Below, piece after piece: positions 36,364 through 53,808 of a DNA stretch of 64,000 nucleotides. The notes under the pieces are model-generated. The model did not search any database, had not been told where the DNA came from, and worked only from the letters and a program-made list of their open reading frames with translations. Numbering within the stretch: position 1 is the stretch's first letter; every line of letters starts with the position of its first letter. A program made the position numbers and the translations under genes. Source of the stretch: Neckera pumila (Eukaryota > Streptophyta > Bryopsida > Hypnales > Neckeraceae); the NCBI GenBank assembly GCA_963969595.1, contig OZ018408.1, positions 27,342,108 to 27,406,107 on the forward strand. The letters run 5' to 3'.

Positions 36364-37145
36364 GTAAGAAGACAAAAAATGAAAATCCTAATTAAGTTTA
36401 ACCACAATATTAAAAGAGACCAAAGATGTCACAAAAAAGGGGTTTTCTTTCAAGGAAAAGGATGATATCAAAGTAAGAAAATCATGACCTTAGGTACCAA
36501 AAGAAAAAACTCATGACCGCAAACCTTAAGAAATTAAAATTCAACTTAAACTCCAATCTTCTACCAACTTTCCAATGATTCTAACAACACACTCATTTAG
36601 AACTAATATAGATGTAAATATATAGATGTCTAACTTTTAACTAATAAACAGCCCACATCATGACACTACACCCTAGGATCAAATTCATACAATTGTGCAG
36701 GAAAAGTTTAATAATTATGATAAATTTCTATCTCATTCCAAGTCTAGGGGGTGTAGATACTCTATTCTTCTAAATCCACAATAGTCAGCATGCAAGTTCT
36801 TCTAACAAGGTTTACAAGGCTAATAGTAAAAAAGAACATGAAGCAAAATTGAAAAAGCTTTCTTGTATTATTTTCTCAACAAGGGTCACATAGTTATGTA
36901 GCTACGGATGCTGCAGTTGCCAAGAGACATTTGAGAGGCTTTGAAATTATTAGTACCTCACATGAGTGAACATGTGCCTAAGGAGTCCATTGATAGTGTT
37001 GGTTTTAGGGTCAAAGAGATGACATAGAAAGCCTTATAAGTTATGAGAGACTAGTGAATTGAACATCCCTCAGTTGACGTTCCATAGGTTGGCAGGCCTC
37101 GTGAATTGCCAAAGATGATACTTACTACTACTTCCACGTACTTAC
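36364..37145. other. Spacer left of copia-2, ending in the target site CTTAC
   Basis: No intact gene. The last five bases (37141-37145, CTTAC) are duplicated at 42307-42311. The sequence continues directly into 42312 if the retrotransposon is removed. Confidence 0.6.
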
Positions 37146-37346
37146 TGTGAGACTAAGCTCAAGAAGACGAAGAAGAATACTTAAACAAGTTGTATTAATA
37201 AAATAATATTGATAACAGAGAGAGAGAGTATATATAACTCATGAAGAGTTGCTAGCTATGTGTTTACTTAACATGTGAGACGTTACATAAGCTAGCTATT
37301 GGTATACTTGACAGACAGGAGTTACATAAGCTAATTTACACTAACA
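37146..37346 (-). repeat. Copia-2 3' LTR
   Basis: 201 bp from TGTGAGAC to CTAACA (plus-strand reading). Uninterrupted, so it provides the empty-site control for the MITE in the other LTR (GCTAGCTATGTGTTT). Confidence 0.9.
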
Positions 37347-37499
37347 CGCCCCTGTCAGCTGAAAAGCTGAACGACTGAAACATGTTTGATGAAGTGTTGA
37401 ACATTATACGAGAGCTCCCCCTATTCAACAATTTGTCAAACTAAGTAGCTGGGTCTGGATTTGAGATGCCATCGATGCAAGCCTGGTGCTTCACTTTCA

Positions 37500-40400
37500 G
37501 TAGAGACTTTCTGCCCACATTTGTGAGGTGGGTGTATGCATTAGTTGAAGGAGCTTGTTTGCAATGTGGTCTCGAAGAAAATGGAAGTGGATGCTAATAT
37601 GCTTTGAGCGATCATGGAAACGGGGGTTCTTTGTCAACGCTAAACATGATAGATTGTCATAGAATAGAGTACTTGGAAGCTGTAGAGAATACTGGAGTTC
37701 ACCAATAAGTACTTGAAGCCATAATAATTCTTTAGTGGCAGTGGCTGCAACAATATACTCAGCTTCTGTTGATGAAAGAGCAACAACAGGTTGCTTTCTG
37801 CTTTGCTAGGAAAGCAAACACAAGGAATCAAGTAGATAGAGAAATCCAGAGATAGAGCGACAGGTATCAGGGTCTCCAGTCCAATCAGCGTCACTCCAGC
37901 CAGTGATGTGATGAGAAGAGGATGATTGAAAATTAGAACCACAAAAAGTAAGACTAGCCTTCATAGTGCCTTTTAGATATCGGAGAATACGCTTAACACC
38001 AAGCCAATGAAGTGGAGCTGGGCTCATCATAAACTGAGCCAAATGATTGACTGAGTAAGCAATATCCCACCTAGTACAGGTTACGAGGTACTGTAAGGTA
38101 CCCAAGACCTGTTTGTAAGGCACAGTAGACATGGCGGCGCTTTCCTCAGGAGTAAGCTGGTCACTTTGAGTATGAGAGTAATGAACCCCAGCCTCAAGAG
38201 GAGTATTGATTGAGTTACAGGTAGACATGTTGAATTTTATCAAAATATCAGCAATATACTTTTCTTGAGATAAAATTAAAGTCTTGGTAGATCGATCTCG
38301 TTGAATCTGAATGCCGAGAATGTATTCAATTTTGGAGTTGTCAGTCATAGAAAAGCGTTGGGAAAACAAGGCTTTGGTGGTTGTCAAATAGTGAATATCG
38401 GTTGAAATAAGGACCAGGTCGTCAATGTATAAGCCAAGGAGGATAATAAAACTTTGAGTTTGCTTGATATACACATTGGGATCGGAAATACATTTGAAGA
38501 AACTTGGATCTAATAGGAAGGAATCAAAGAGTTTGTACCAGACACGAGGGGCTTGCTTAAGTCCATACAGGGACTCAAGAAGTCGACATACTTTATGTGC
38601 GGTGCCGGGTTGAATGTGTCCTTTAGGTTGATTAATAAAAATCTCTTCCTGTAAAATGCCATTAAGAAAGGCTGTAGTTACATCCATCTGATGGATATGG
38701 TAGTTGTATAATGTAGCAAAGGCCAGAAGAAGTCAAAGAGAAGTCATTCTGAGAACAGGTGAGAAGGTTTCAGCATAGTCAAGGCCTTTTTGCTGGGAAA
38801 ATCCCGGAGCTACAAATCAAGCTTTGTAACGAGCCAAGGAGCCACCAGATTTGTATTTCCGACGAAACATCCATTTTGTACTGATGATATTACGATCAGG
38901 AGGTGGATCGACCAATTGCCAAGTCGAATTCTGGATCAAAAAGTTGTACTTGGTATCCATGGCACATTTCCAATGAATGGAATCAGAACCAGAAAGAGCT
39001 TCAGAAACAGAGGTTGGAGCCAAAACTTCCGTTAGATAAGCATAGCCATAATGACATTCGTCGTGGTATTTAGTCGATTGCCACAGTCCTTTGTTTGGTC
39101 TCTTAGATTGCCGGGGGGCCAAGCCAATGACAAAGGGAGGTCGATGCGGAGGAGAAGGTTGTGATTTTGAGGAGGATCGCGGACTGCCAGAGGAACCAGT
39201 GGCAAAATGGAGTGTCAAGGAAGCAGCTGGTGACCCAAAACGTGTATCAACTAGGTCAGAAGGTTTTGACGGAATATTAGGAGTTGGCAGGAAGCGCGGT
39301 GGAGGAGATATTTCTGGAACTTGATAAAGTTCATCTGGATCAAAGTGAGAACTAGAAGGTGATCTCTGGATGGAAAGTGCTTCCCCTGGAAGTAAAGAAT
39401 CTTTGGAGAAAATGACGTCACGGCTTGTAAAAACACGTTTAGTATTTGGATCAAACAACTTGTAATCTTTAGTGCCAGTAGTTGCACTATAGGCGATGAA
39501 GATGCATTTCAAAGTTTTAGTGTCAAGTTTTGTGCGCTTCTCATCTGGTATATGAGAATACGCTGGACATCCAAATATGCGCAAGTTACTTATACCAGGC
39601 TTTATGCCGGTCCAGAGTTCAAAAGGTGTGGTATTAAATAAAGCACTAGTAAAAGAGCAATTTTGGAGGTAGCATGCAGTAGAAATTGCCTCAGCCCAAA
39701 AAGAGTGGCTTAACTGAGCAACTTGCAGCATACTTCAAGTTGATTCAACTAGAGTTTGATTTTTCCGTTCAGAAATTCCATTTTGAGATGGATTATACGG
39801 ATTCGTAGTTTGATGTTGGATACCATGATCCACACAAAAAATTTTAAATTCGTAGGAGGTGAATTCTCCCCCATTATCAGTCCGAAGAATGAGAATCTTA
39901 GACTTGCTATATTGGTTTTCGACCAATGATTTATAAGTTTGAAAATAAAACAAAGCATTAGATTTCTTATGAAGAAAATAAATATATGTGAATCTCGAAA
40001 AGTCATCAATAAATGTTAAGAAATAGAGTGCACCACCAAGAGATGGAGTGCGCATGGGTCTACAAACATCGCTGTGAATTAATGCCAACGGGACAATAGC
40101 TTGTGTGACAACAGTAGGCAAATAAGGATTTCTTGATTGCTTTCCAAAAATACACCCTTCACATAAAGGTAGTGTAGATTTAATTGGTGGAAGCCCAATA
40201 ACCAGATCATGAGAGTGCATGATGGATAGGGAGCGTATATTAAGGTGGCCGAGTCGATGGTGCCATTTGATGGTATCCGAATCAAGCAGTTGCAAAGTCA
40301 TAGTTGTATTAGCGGAATCAAAAGGTTCGACACCAATTCCAAGAGTAAACATGTTATCAATTTTATTTAGTCGATAATGAATTTTCTTCCTTGAAGCTAG

Positions 40401-41615
40401 AGATTTTGTGGCAATAATACATTGGTTTTGTGTAAAAATAACAGTGGTATGGCCAGTTCGTGTGATCTGAGCCAAAGATATAAGATTCTTCGCCAATCCA
40501 GGTACAAATAGTACATCTGGTATGTACAAGGTTTGCTTGGTTGGAAGTTGCAGAAGTATAGAGCCCAGCCCGACAGCTTGATAAGAGCTATTATTGCCAA
40601 GGAGAATTGTTCTGGGGGAATCCAATACAGTGTAACTGTGAAATAATTGCTTGAGTGGCGACATGTGCTGGCTGGCACCAGAATCGATATACCACAATGT
40701 AGAAGTAACTGGAGTAGAGTCAAGCACTGTAAATAGATACTGAGGGTCTTTACTGGCAAAATTGTTTTGAGTTCTAGAGGGGCTAGGCCAAGTAGAAGAA
40801 TGACGCTTTTTCTTCCTGCAATCAGGAGATTTATGCCCAGAGATGCCACAATTGTGGCAAATTATAGGAGGGTAGTGATTATTGTTGGAAAAGTTTTGTT
40901 GGGTGAAGCTTTGTGGTGGTCGAAACCTTGACTTATTTAGAAATCGATTGGAAGTAGATGTCTTATTATTATATGGTTTAATAAATTTGCCTTTGACATA
41001 AAAGGTACTAGATTTAGCGGCCTCAGGTTTAGATAAATTGATTGTGTTTTGCTGCAGGATGTTGGAAAGAAGGTTGGTAAATGTAAGATCAGGCAAACCA
41101 CCTTGAGTGGTGATAAACGAGCTCCAAGATTCAGGCAGAGTTCCAAGCAAGAGATTGACCTGTTGAGCCTCTGAAAAAGTACACCCGGAAATAGCAGCTT
41201 CTTGAAGAGTAGCTTGCCAACGTTCGAGGAATGCAACGACATTGTCTTTATCAGACATTGTCATACGGCACAATTGTTTGTGCAAATGAACTTGGGAAGC
41301 CTTGTTCGACTTCTGATAGATTTGCTTAATACAATCCCAAACTAACTTGGAAGTTGTTAGTGGGTATAAAGCAATTAATTGGTTTTCCCCGCAGTGGAGA
41401 AGAATGTCCAAGCACGCTTTGGAATCTTTTAATCACTAGGCTGTAAGGCCAGCAACATCCGAAGCAGCAGGTGTGGCTTCTGTACCATCAACTACGGACC
41501 AAAATTCTGATCGAATCAGTAGCATCTCGATTTTTATGCTCCAGGATTCATAATTGGAGGCAATCAGAAGTGGGATGGTGTAAGCTTGAGGAGCTATATT
41601 GCTGGCTGAAGCCAT
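37500..41615 (-). pseudogene. Copia-2 gag-pol with premature stops
   Basis: Gag begins at ATG 41615 (MASASN) and meets TAG-TGA at 41438-41433. The frame then stays open for 558 codons (41411-39735). It contains the zinc knuckle CHNCGISGHKSPDC with all ligands, the protease site YIDSGASQHMSP, pre-integrase CEGCIFGKQSR, and integrase with FIDDFSRFTYIYF and RTDNGGEF. One TGA separates this from the next frame (SMLQVAQLSHSFWAEA, 39731-38817). Another TGA follows RYKA, and one follows MTSL. The RT block keeps MDVTTAFLNG, YGLKQAPRVWYKLF and an intact YIDDL box. A TAG at 37806-37808 interrupts RNase H (SLCLLS, stop, QSRKQPVVALSSTEAEY). Several stops fit C-to-T changes at Arg CGA or Trp TGG codons. 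Probably inactive, though little altered. Confidence 0.88.
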
Positions 41616-42021
41616 GCTACAGAATGGCAATTCAAAGTTCCTGATGAATAAAGGAGGGCTCGGCAATAGACTCCCTGTCGTCAACAAAAAATTGCGTATT
41701 CATCTCATTAAATTGTCCAGGTGCATTAAATTCTTGCAATGTGTTATTAATGGGAACTTGGAGAATGCGTGCAACACTGGTAAGTGTTAAAAAACTTCTT
41801 GTGGATTAGCATCATGCTCATCTAGAAGTGTTTGAAGGACAGCCTCGATGGAGAGATTAAAAATCCTATTAGTGATTCGCAATTGATTTTCTACCTCAAT
41901 TCGTTCATTATCATTAATAAGTAAATCATAAACATCTATACTGGAACAAAGAGCACGTCTAGGGATCGAGGGAAAACACATGGTACTTAGTTACAAACAT
42001 TTATAACTTGCTCTGATACTA

Positions 42022-42306
42022 TGTGAGACTGAACTCAAGAAGACGAAGAAGAATACTTAAACAAGTTGTATTAATAAAATAAATATTGATAACAGAGAAA
42101 GAGAGTATATATAACTCATGAAGAGTTGCTAGCTACTCCCTCCGTTTGGGAATAGTGCATCCATTCTTAGTGCAATCACTATAGAGAATGGATACACTAT
42201 TTCCGAACGGAGGGAGTATGTGTTTACTTAATAGGTGTGATGTTACATAAGCTAGCTATTGGTATACTTGATAGACAAGAGTTACATAAGCTAATTTACA
42301 CTAACA
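42022..42306 (-). repeat. Copia-2 5' LTR, carrying a MITE
   Basis: 285 bp. Subtracting the MITE and one TA leaves 202 bp, matching the 3' LTR. On the minus strand it should hold the element promoter, which the MITE may disturb. Confidence 0.9.
42136..42216. mobile_element. 81-bp Stowaway-type MITE in the copia-2 LTR
   Basis: CTCCCTCCGTTTGGGAATAG on the left and, reversed, CTCCCTCCGTTCGGAAATAG on the right. Pairing extends through ATCCATTCT, so almost the whole element is one hairpin. It is flanked by TA on both sides, and the empty site is visible in the other LTR. These are hallmarks of Stowaway (Tc1/mariner) MITEs. Confidence 0.92.
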
Positions 42307-42311
42307 CTTAC

Positions 42312-43257
42312 TACATGACATTGTTAACAAGGTTGATCCATTCTTCCTTGGAGGAGGGATAATACCTCCTTAGATACTTGGAAGGAAGTTTAGTTATAAC
42401 CTAAACGATACTATTGGCTAGCCAGTTAGTGTAGCTTTTGGCCAGGTTGTGTCAATGTTGTTGGATGGATTTGTGATACATCAACGAGCTATTGGCTAGG
42501 TGCACAAAGTCAACAGCGCATTGCAGGCAAGTAGGTATCTGACAACTCCAAATTGGCTTGAACTTCATGGCTACAGTTTGTGTTGCAATTCAACGTTGAG
42601 AGGCTCCACATTTCGGGTGGCCCAAAAGTGACCCAGTGTTGATTAACCCATAAACGATGCAGTGGACGTTTGGCATCCGATGAATAACAAGGAATTCTTG
42701 CATGATACAGAAGTGCAACTATTCATCCTTAGAATTTTTTTTGTAGAGAGGGAAGGTCTTCTACAATGGTGTTTCTTCCAATGATTGCTTTTGCAATTTT
42801 TTAAGGAAATAATTCTCACAGTATCCAAAGAGATGATTTCCACGGTCACCAGTCCATCCTTTAAGGGTTAACAATGTTATGTATTACCCGGCGGGTGTGT
42901 CCATTTCCAAGGAATTGTTGACAGAACTGAAGGTGTGATATTAGAGAAAGTGATATTAAAGAAGTCACTGTGCTGTCGTGCACCTTCCTTGATCAAGAGC
43001 TCGCAATTTCTGAAAAGCTTCGCTACAGTTACCAGTTGAATGCCGTTTCTGTACAATTGTGAACCACAAAGTCCTTGAACCTGCTTCTGGAAACTGCTGC
43101 CTAGAGTGTCGTTTCTTCAGTTCGTTCACTTCAAATTAGATTTCTGTCCCTAGTACTTCCCAATTCTTCCCTGTCGGTGCTTCAATTTCTGGGTGAGTGG
43201 AAGCTCAGACTGAAGTACTTAAAAGTTACACCTTCAAACTATCGTTAGGGCGGCACT
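42312..43257. other. Spacer between copia-2 and NAPE-PLD
   Basis: Contains fragments readable as protein but broken by stops (for example VDPFFLGGGIIPP near 42330 and LNDTIG near 42400), continuous with the sequence left of copia-2. Possibly a decayed gene or element. The right part is the NAPE-PLD 5' region. Confidence 0.35.
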
Positions 43258-46200
43258 ATGGAAGGCGACGTGGGGAAGGAGCACCATGCCCCAGGAGGGG
43301 GTTTTCAGAATCCATGGCCGTCTTTTGGCAAGAAGCATTCGTTTCTCAACGTCATGAAGACGTTTGTGTTTGTAATTTTCACTCACTGCTCGTAATTCTC
43401 TTGCTCATCTCATTCTATTGATGCTATGTGAGAGGAGCGAGGACAGACGTGGCTCTAGAAAACTTTGCGATGGAAGGGAAGCACAAAAGAAGCATAAAGG
43501 GACCAAAGGCCTTCTTCTTTTGTCAATTTTGTTCTCTGGAGTACTGCAAGTGCTAGACAGAGAAGAGGAAAAGAATTCGTTGATTGATAATGATAGAGCT
43601 GAAACCATACTTTATGAGACATTACTGTACGAGATTGATGATGTCAGAGCTTTTGATTTGTGCTGCGAGATTTCACTGTTTGGTTCCAAAAAAATCCTGC
43701 GCATTTCTAAGCCCAAAATCTTGTTTCCAAAATTCTTGCCCCTTGTAGAATTTTCAGATCTTGGGAAAGCTATGGCTATTTTTGGAACCGAAAGCTTGTA
43801 CTCTGGCACTCTAAGAATTCTCCTACCATACGATGTATATGTGCAAATTTGTAGATGTGTTGTTGCTGCTAGGAATTAGGTTTAAGGTTCAAGGTTCATA
43901 GAGTATAGTTACCTCGTTCAGGAGGTATCGGGGGTGGCAGTTGCTATCTATGTCCATGTGACTTGGTTACTAGAATATTCCTCAACAACGGACTCTTCAT
44001 TCATGCCAGCTTTAAGGCTAGAGTTACTCTTCGTCTCGGCATCCAGGCACCAATTTCGAGAGCATATGCCGGAACGTATCTGTAGCAAAATGCTTGAAAA
44101 CTGACATATTTTCCTGTATATACTTGGCAGCATTGATATGATCTGTTGGAGAATATTCCTCTTGTTGAGAAGCAAGCCTTATACTCTTGTTTGCTGGCAA
44201 CACTTTAATTAGGGTTCTGGGTTAATCTGGGTTTAGACTCATTTCAGAGTTCTGAATGTTGTGCAGGAGTGGGAGCGAACCCGGAGCCAAGTGACAGAGG
44301 AAGTCAAGCAGCGTTTGGGAACCCCCTTAAAACCAGATCTGAATGCTTTCGCGAATCCTCCAGCTGAATCCATACAGGTACAGTGGCAGTGCTCGTTTGA
44401 AGAGGCCCTTTAGATCAAAGTCATGTTTGAAGAATGAGAGTTTATTCATGAATTTCTCCTAAGTAGGCAAAAATTATGATTTCAGGCTACATGGGTGGGG
44501 CACGCCACATTCCTACTTCAATTTGACAAGCTCAACGTGCTCACTGATCCGATTTGGTCAGATCGCTGCAGCCCTTCCTCTTTTGTAGGACCCAAGAGGT
44601 GAGAATTTGGTACCTTCGAGTCAAGCTTTCAGGTCCATTTGTATCAGTGATACGAATTGATAAGATATATCATGTGGGTAAAACAGTGGCATTTGTTTCA
44701 TTCAGGTTTGTACCAGTCCCATTTCCAATCAAGGATCTCCCACCGGTGGATGTCGTGATTATCTCTCACAATCACTACGGTAAATTAATTTTACCGACAT
44801 TGCTGTATCGTATCATACATGGATGGTTTTATTCGTTAAAATAACGGACTTCAGAGCCCCGAGTATGTGATATTCAAGTGTTCAAAACTCTGATTTAGTG
44901 CTTTCGAGTGCTCAGATGGGTTTTGAAAGTGACCATTTGAAACCTTGAGTTCTAAAAGTTTTAGGGCTGATTAAATTGTAGTGTGATTTTGGTCCTGCAT
45001 CTCCAGATCACCTGGACGAACCCACTGTGAGAGCTTTGGGAAATAAGCCCCTGTATCTCGTGCCGCTTGGACTTAAAAGTTGGTACGTACTGCGACTTGT
45101 GCATGAGAGTAGAATTGGGGAGTTTGCAATTTTGACTCAGACTGGGGATTGGGGATCTGAATTTTTAACTCAGAGAGCAAGGCATCTTGAATCTATATTC
45201 ACAATGTATTCTCCTACATTACTGAACCTTTCGAGACTCTTGCTCCATTCCTGACCTATTTTTAAAGTACCTATGTATGTGACCATCATGTGGCTGGAAA
45301 ATTGGTCTTATTGTTTTGGTTTCGCCGCAGGTTTACAAGTATCGGTATCACCAATGTCGTAAGCTGCTGCACCACTTTCAAATTTGGTCAAATTTGGTAT
45401 TTTGGCGGATTGTAGTTCGTATATATTTTAATTACTCGCTCCTGATGCACTTTGTCTGCGATAGCATCATCATTCTTATTACAGGACGAGAGAGCTTAGA
45501 ATAAATAGGAAGAAAGGGGCACTATTGTTGTTGAGTAATGTCTCTCATGGATCGTAAGTCAGTAGAAGGCCTACTTAGTTACTCTATTAGGTTTGCAAGT
45601 TGCTGATTATCCTAGGTTCTTTTCCAACGTCATTTATATATTCACAACACGTTTTTTTCCCCATACAGATTGAGCTTGATTGGTGGCAAGAACACAAATT
45701 CTCAGTTTCAGATGGAGATGCGGTGAAGACATTGCGAGCTGTGTGCACGCCCTGCCAACATTTTTCAGGTCGTGGGATTTTGGATAGAAACCAGGTATGT
45801 TGAAAATGCTGTTATATGGGGCAATCAACCTTGTCATTTGCGAGAGCTGCTTAAATACATTTCCGTCTTCTACAAATGTTTTTTTTGCAGACAGCCAAGG
45901 TTTTTTATCTTTGTTTTTTCAGTGCACCTAGTTCTGACCTATTGATTGGTTGTGGATGAACAGTCGCTCTGGTGCTCATGGGTGCTGGAGAGCTCATCAA
46001 AGAAGATATATTTTGGGGGGGATACAGGGTATTGTTCTGTGCCGAGGGAAAGTGATCACCCTGGAGGTGATGTAGGCACCAGAGAGACGAGTCCTACTGG
46101 GAAGAAACTTGGTACTGGAACTCAACCTTTTGGGTATTTTCTTCAAGAAAGATATTCATAATTCTTTCACGTACGTTATGAGGTAGAAATTTCTATGTTG

Positions 46201-47456
46201 ACCTGAATTTTCGACCATTTTTTTCTTCACCATCCAGAGAGCTTACAATTTGAGTGATATCTTCATATCTGCAGAGGATCTTCCAGTTTGCCCTTCCTTT
46301 GCGGAGATTGGGAAGAGGTTTGGTCCCTTTGATGTTGCTTGCTTGCCAATTGGAGCGTACAGTCCTCGTCACTTCATGAGTCAAATACATTGCTCTCCAG
46401 GTTGGTCTTCAGTGCACCATTTTTGTATTCAGAATGTATAATGATCATGTTAAACAAGCAGCTACGCTACGACAGGCTCTGTCTTTGTGTATTGCAGCTA
46501 CAATGCTACGGGAGCCTCTGTAACTTCTTTCACTACCTTGTAAATGTAGCTTAGTTCTTGTTAGGAACTAGGGCTCATTTGAGTAGCGACAAACATTGTA
46601 CAATAGAATGTTCTCAAATTTCCACTTCACTGCAATTGGCTTGAACACCTTCAATCCAGGTCCAAAAAAATTGCGGAATTTTCTGTTCATAGGCATTGGG
46701 GAACCACATATTAATTGGTTGCATTATGCTGCTCAATAGCTAATTTTATTTTGTTTGAAAATATGAACTCCTGTTGATGAAACTGCAGAGGATGCAGTTG
46801 CTATCCACATTGCTGTGAACGCGAAACGCTCAATCGCCATGCATTGGGGTAAGCGAGTTATTTTTTCTAACAGCTGATTGTAAATGGCCACAGTTTTAGC
46901 TTCAACCGAAAATCCCGTCTGAACAATTCCTGTACTAGATAAATCTTCGTACAAGGATGATGTGAGTTAGTAGACTCTGGAAATTCTCTTTATAAGGATA
47001 TTCTAAGACATATATGTTGACTCCTTTGCGTTGGGCAATTAATTTGTATAACCAAGCTACCTTTGTGTTCCTCATGTGTTGATACTATTGGACTTAGTTT
47101 TGTGAAATCTTGTGGCTTTGATTTGGCCAGGTACTTTCAAGTTGACTGATGAAGCGATTCTGGAGCCACCTTCGCGGGTTGAGAAGGTTTAATCTGAACT
47201 TTTCTTGTGATTATTTTCCTCCACCGAAGTTGTCAGTAACGGTAGACCTTCTGAGCAGTATTCTTGCTTACGAAGTTTTGTGTCGACGTCAATGTGGCAA
47301 ACAGGTCGATATTGTTGCGCCATAATTGAGGTACGGAGTACTGTGGAGGAGTTGGCACTGATGTCAATAATGTGATGCGTGCAGGAATTGGCTCGCTTGA
47401 AGTTGGATCCTTTGTCATTCATCACCATGAAACATGGTGAAACGAAGTGCTTTTGA
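43258..47456 (+). CDS. NAPEPLD: N-acyl-phosphatidylethanolamine phospholipase D
   Basis: Twelve exons: 43258-43371, 44267-44377, 44486-44598, 44706-44779, 45007-45082, 45331-45358, 45669-45794, 45964-46066, 46275-46400, 46789-46848, 47131-47186, 47385-47456. The product has 352 residues. The enzyme is a zinc metallo-beta-lactamase-fold hydrolase that releases N-acylethanolamines and phosphatidic acid from NAPE at membranes. The zinc motif HNHYDH spans residues 134-139; further ligands are probably H203 (CQHFS), D234 (GGDTGYC) and H309 (AMHWGTF). NPWPSF near the N-terminus and [10 protein letters not shown] are family blocks. About 14 residues ([14 protein letters not shown]) separate GYC from the usual C-P-S-F, more than in animal enzymes. 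Exon 1 and its donor (TTT|GTAATT) are the least certain part. It converges with GH9 downstream. Confidence 0.9.
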
Positions 47457-48393
47457 ATGCAATACTTCTAATAGATCATCTCTCATAAATTCCTTCATTC
47501 CTCTAGTTCCGTGCAGCATTGTGCTTGCACTGGAGTTAATACAATTAACTTTGTGCTTGTCGGGGCTCTGTTGAATTGATAGTTTTAGTCCCAACACTTT
47601 ATTCAACGCCAAAGTGCTGTCCAAATCTTTCAGGTCTGACCTGTAACTAGTGTGGTTCCTATGTATGGTGGGTTTGGAGAACCATGTTTTGTGAAGATTT
47701 CTGAAGGGATTGATCTTCCTGTCTGGATAGAAGTCAGTTTGATTTAGCCCTTCATAAAACAGTAGCGATTTTGTTTCATAATCAAGTTAATATGTGATAT
47801 TCCTGCTGAGGCCGGGTTCAGTCATCGGGTGCAAATAGGATTGTGTCACGCTGAGGTTTTTCATTTCTCATGTCCTCACCAGTTCCACTGATCTTTGCAC
47901 TCTATTATCCCAATTATATCCTGGTCAGGGTTAATCTAGGACCTGGCAAGTGGTTCAAACGCTGGAAAGTCAAGGACTATCAATTTAAGTGGAGCAGATA
48001 TTCAGCTGTTTAATATGTTCACAAGGGCTACCTGCTAAACAATTCAAGCAGTGGAGCATATGAGGTATATATGTCAAGAATTCTTGAAAGCTGGAGTAGA
48101 GGGAGCCATCTGTTCTGATTTTTTGTCCCACCATTCAGTATGGAAGTATGGAACCGATGTGGACTAGCTACCAATGTGCGTTTCAAGGGCTGCATACAGT
48201 CAACTGTCAATGACAGGTTTCATAACTAAAATGAGAGTCTCCACCTCCACAATTCTAGTCAATAGAGTTTGACCAATGTCCTACCGAGTGACCACGAACC
48301 AAGCTTTAATTTCAACAACGGAGCTGAATGAGCAGATCAGCAATTTCGATCGATTTCCATGGCTCCTTATTCCAATCCCCCTTTATTTCAATC
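47457..48393. other. Spacer between convergent NAPE-PLD and GH9 genes
   Basis: 3' UTRs of both genes. Holds a 24-nt exact copy of GH9 coding sequence at 47749-47772. No supported gene. Confidence 0.5.
47749..47772 (+). repeat. 24-nt exact match to GH9 exon 1
   Basis: CCTTCATAAAACAGTAGCGA plus TTTT here equals 51521-51544, which lies in GH9 exon 1 (codons for KSLLFYEG, minus strand). Both copies have the same orientation. Flanking sequence does not match. Confidence 0.75.

Positions 48394-53808
<5,415 letters not shown>

Larger units (their letters stand above)
37146..42306 (-). mobile_element. Copia-2: nearly complete Ty1/copia element
   Basis: Full-length element on the minus strand. The 3' LTR is 37146-37346 (201 bp). 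The 5' LTR is 42022-42306 and is longer only because of an 81-bp MITE. LTR ends are TG...CA, with target duplication CTTAC at 37141-37145 and 42307-42311. The primer site AGTATCAGAGC lies next to the 5' LTR, and a purine-rich tract (CAGGGGCG) precedes the 3' LTR. By eye the LTRs differ at about ten positions apart from the MITE, which points to a moderately recent insertion. Related in sequence to copia-1 but with different LTRs. Confidence 0.93.

Noticed and set aside
43418..43879. 153-codon open frame on the plus strand
   Set aside because: It lies wholly in intron 1 of the NAPE-PLD gene, has no recognisable motif, and ignores the exon structure that keeps frame on either side.
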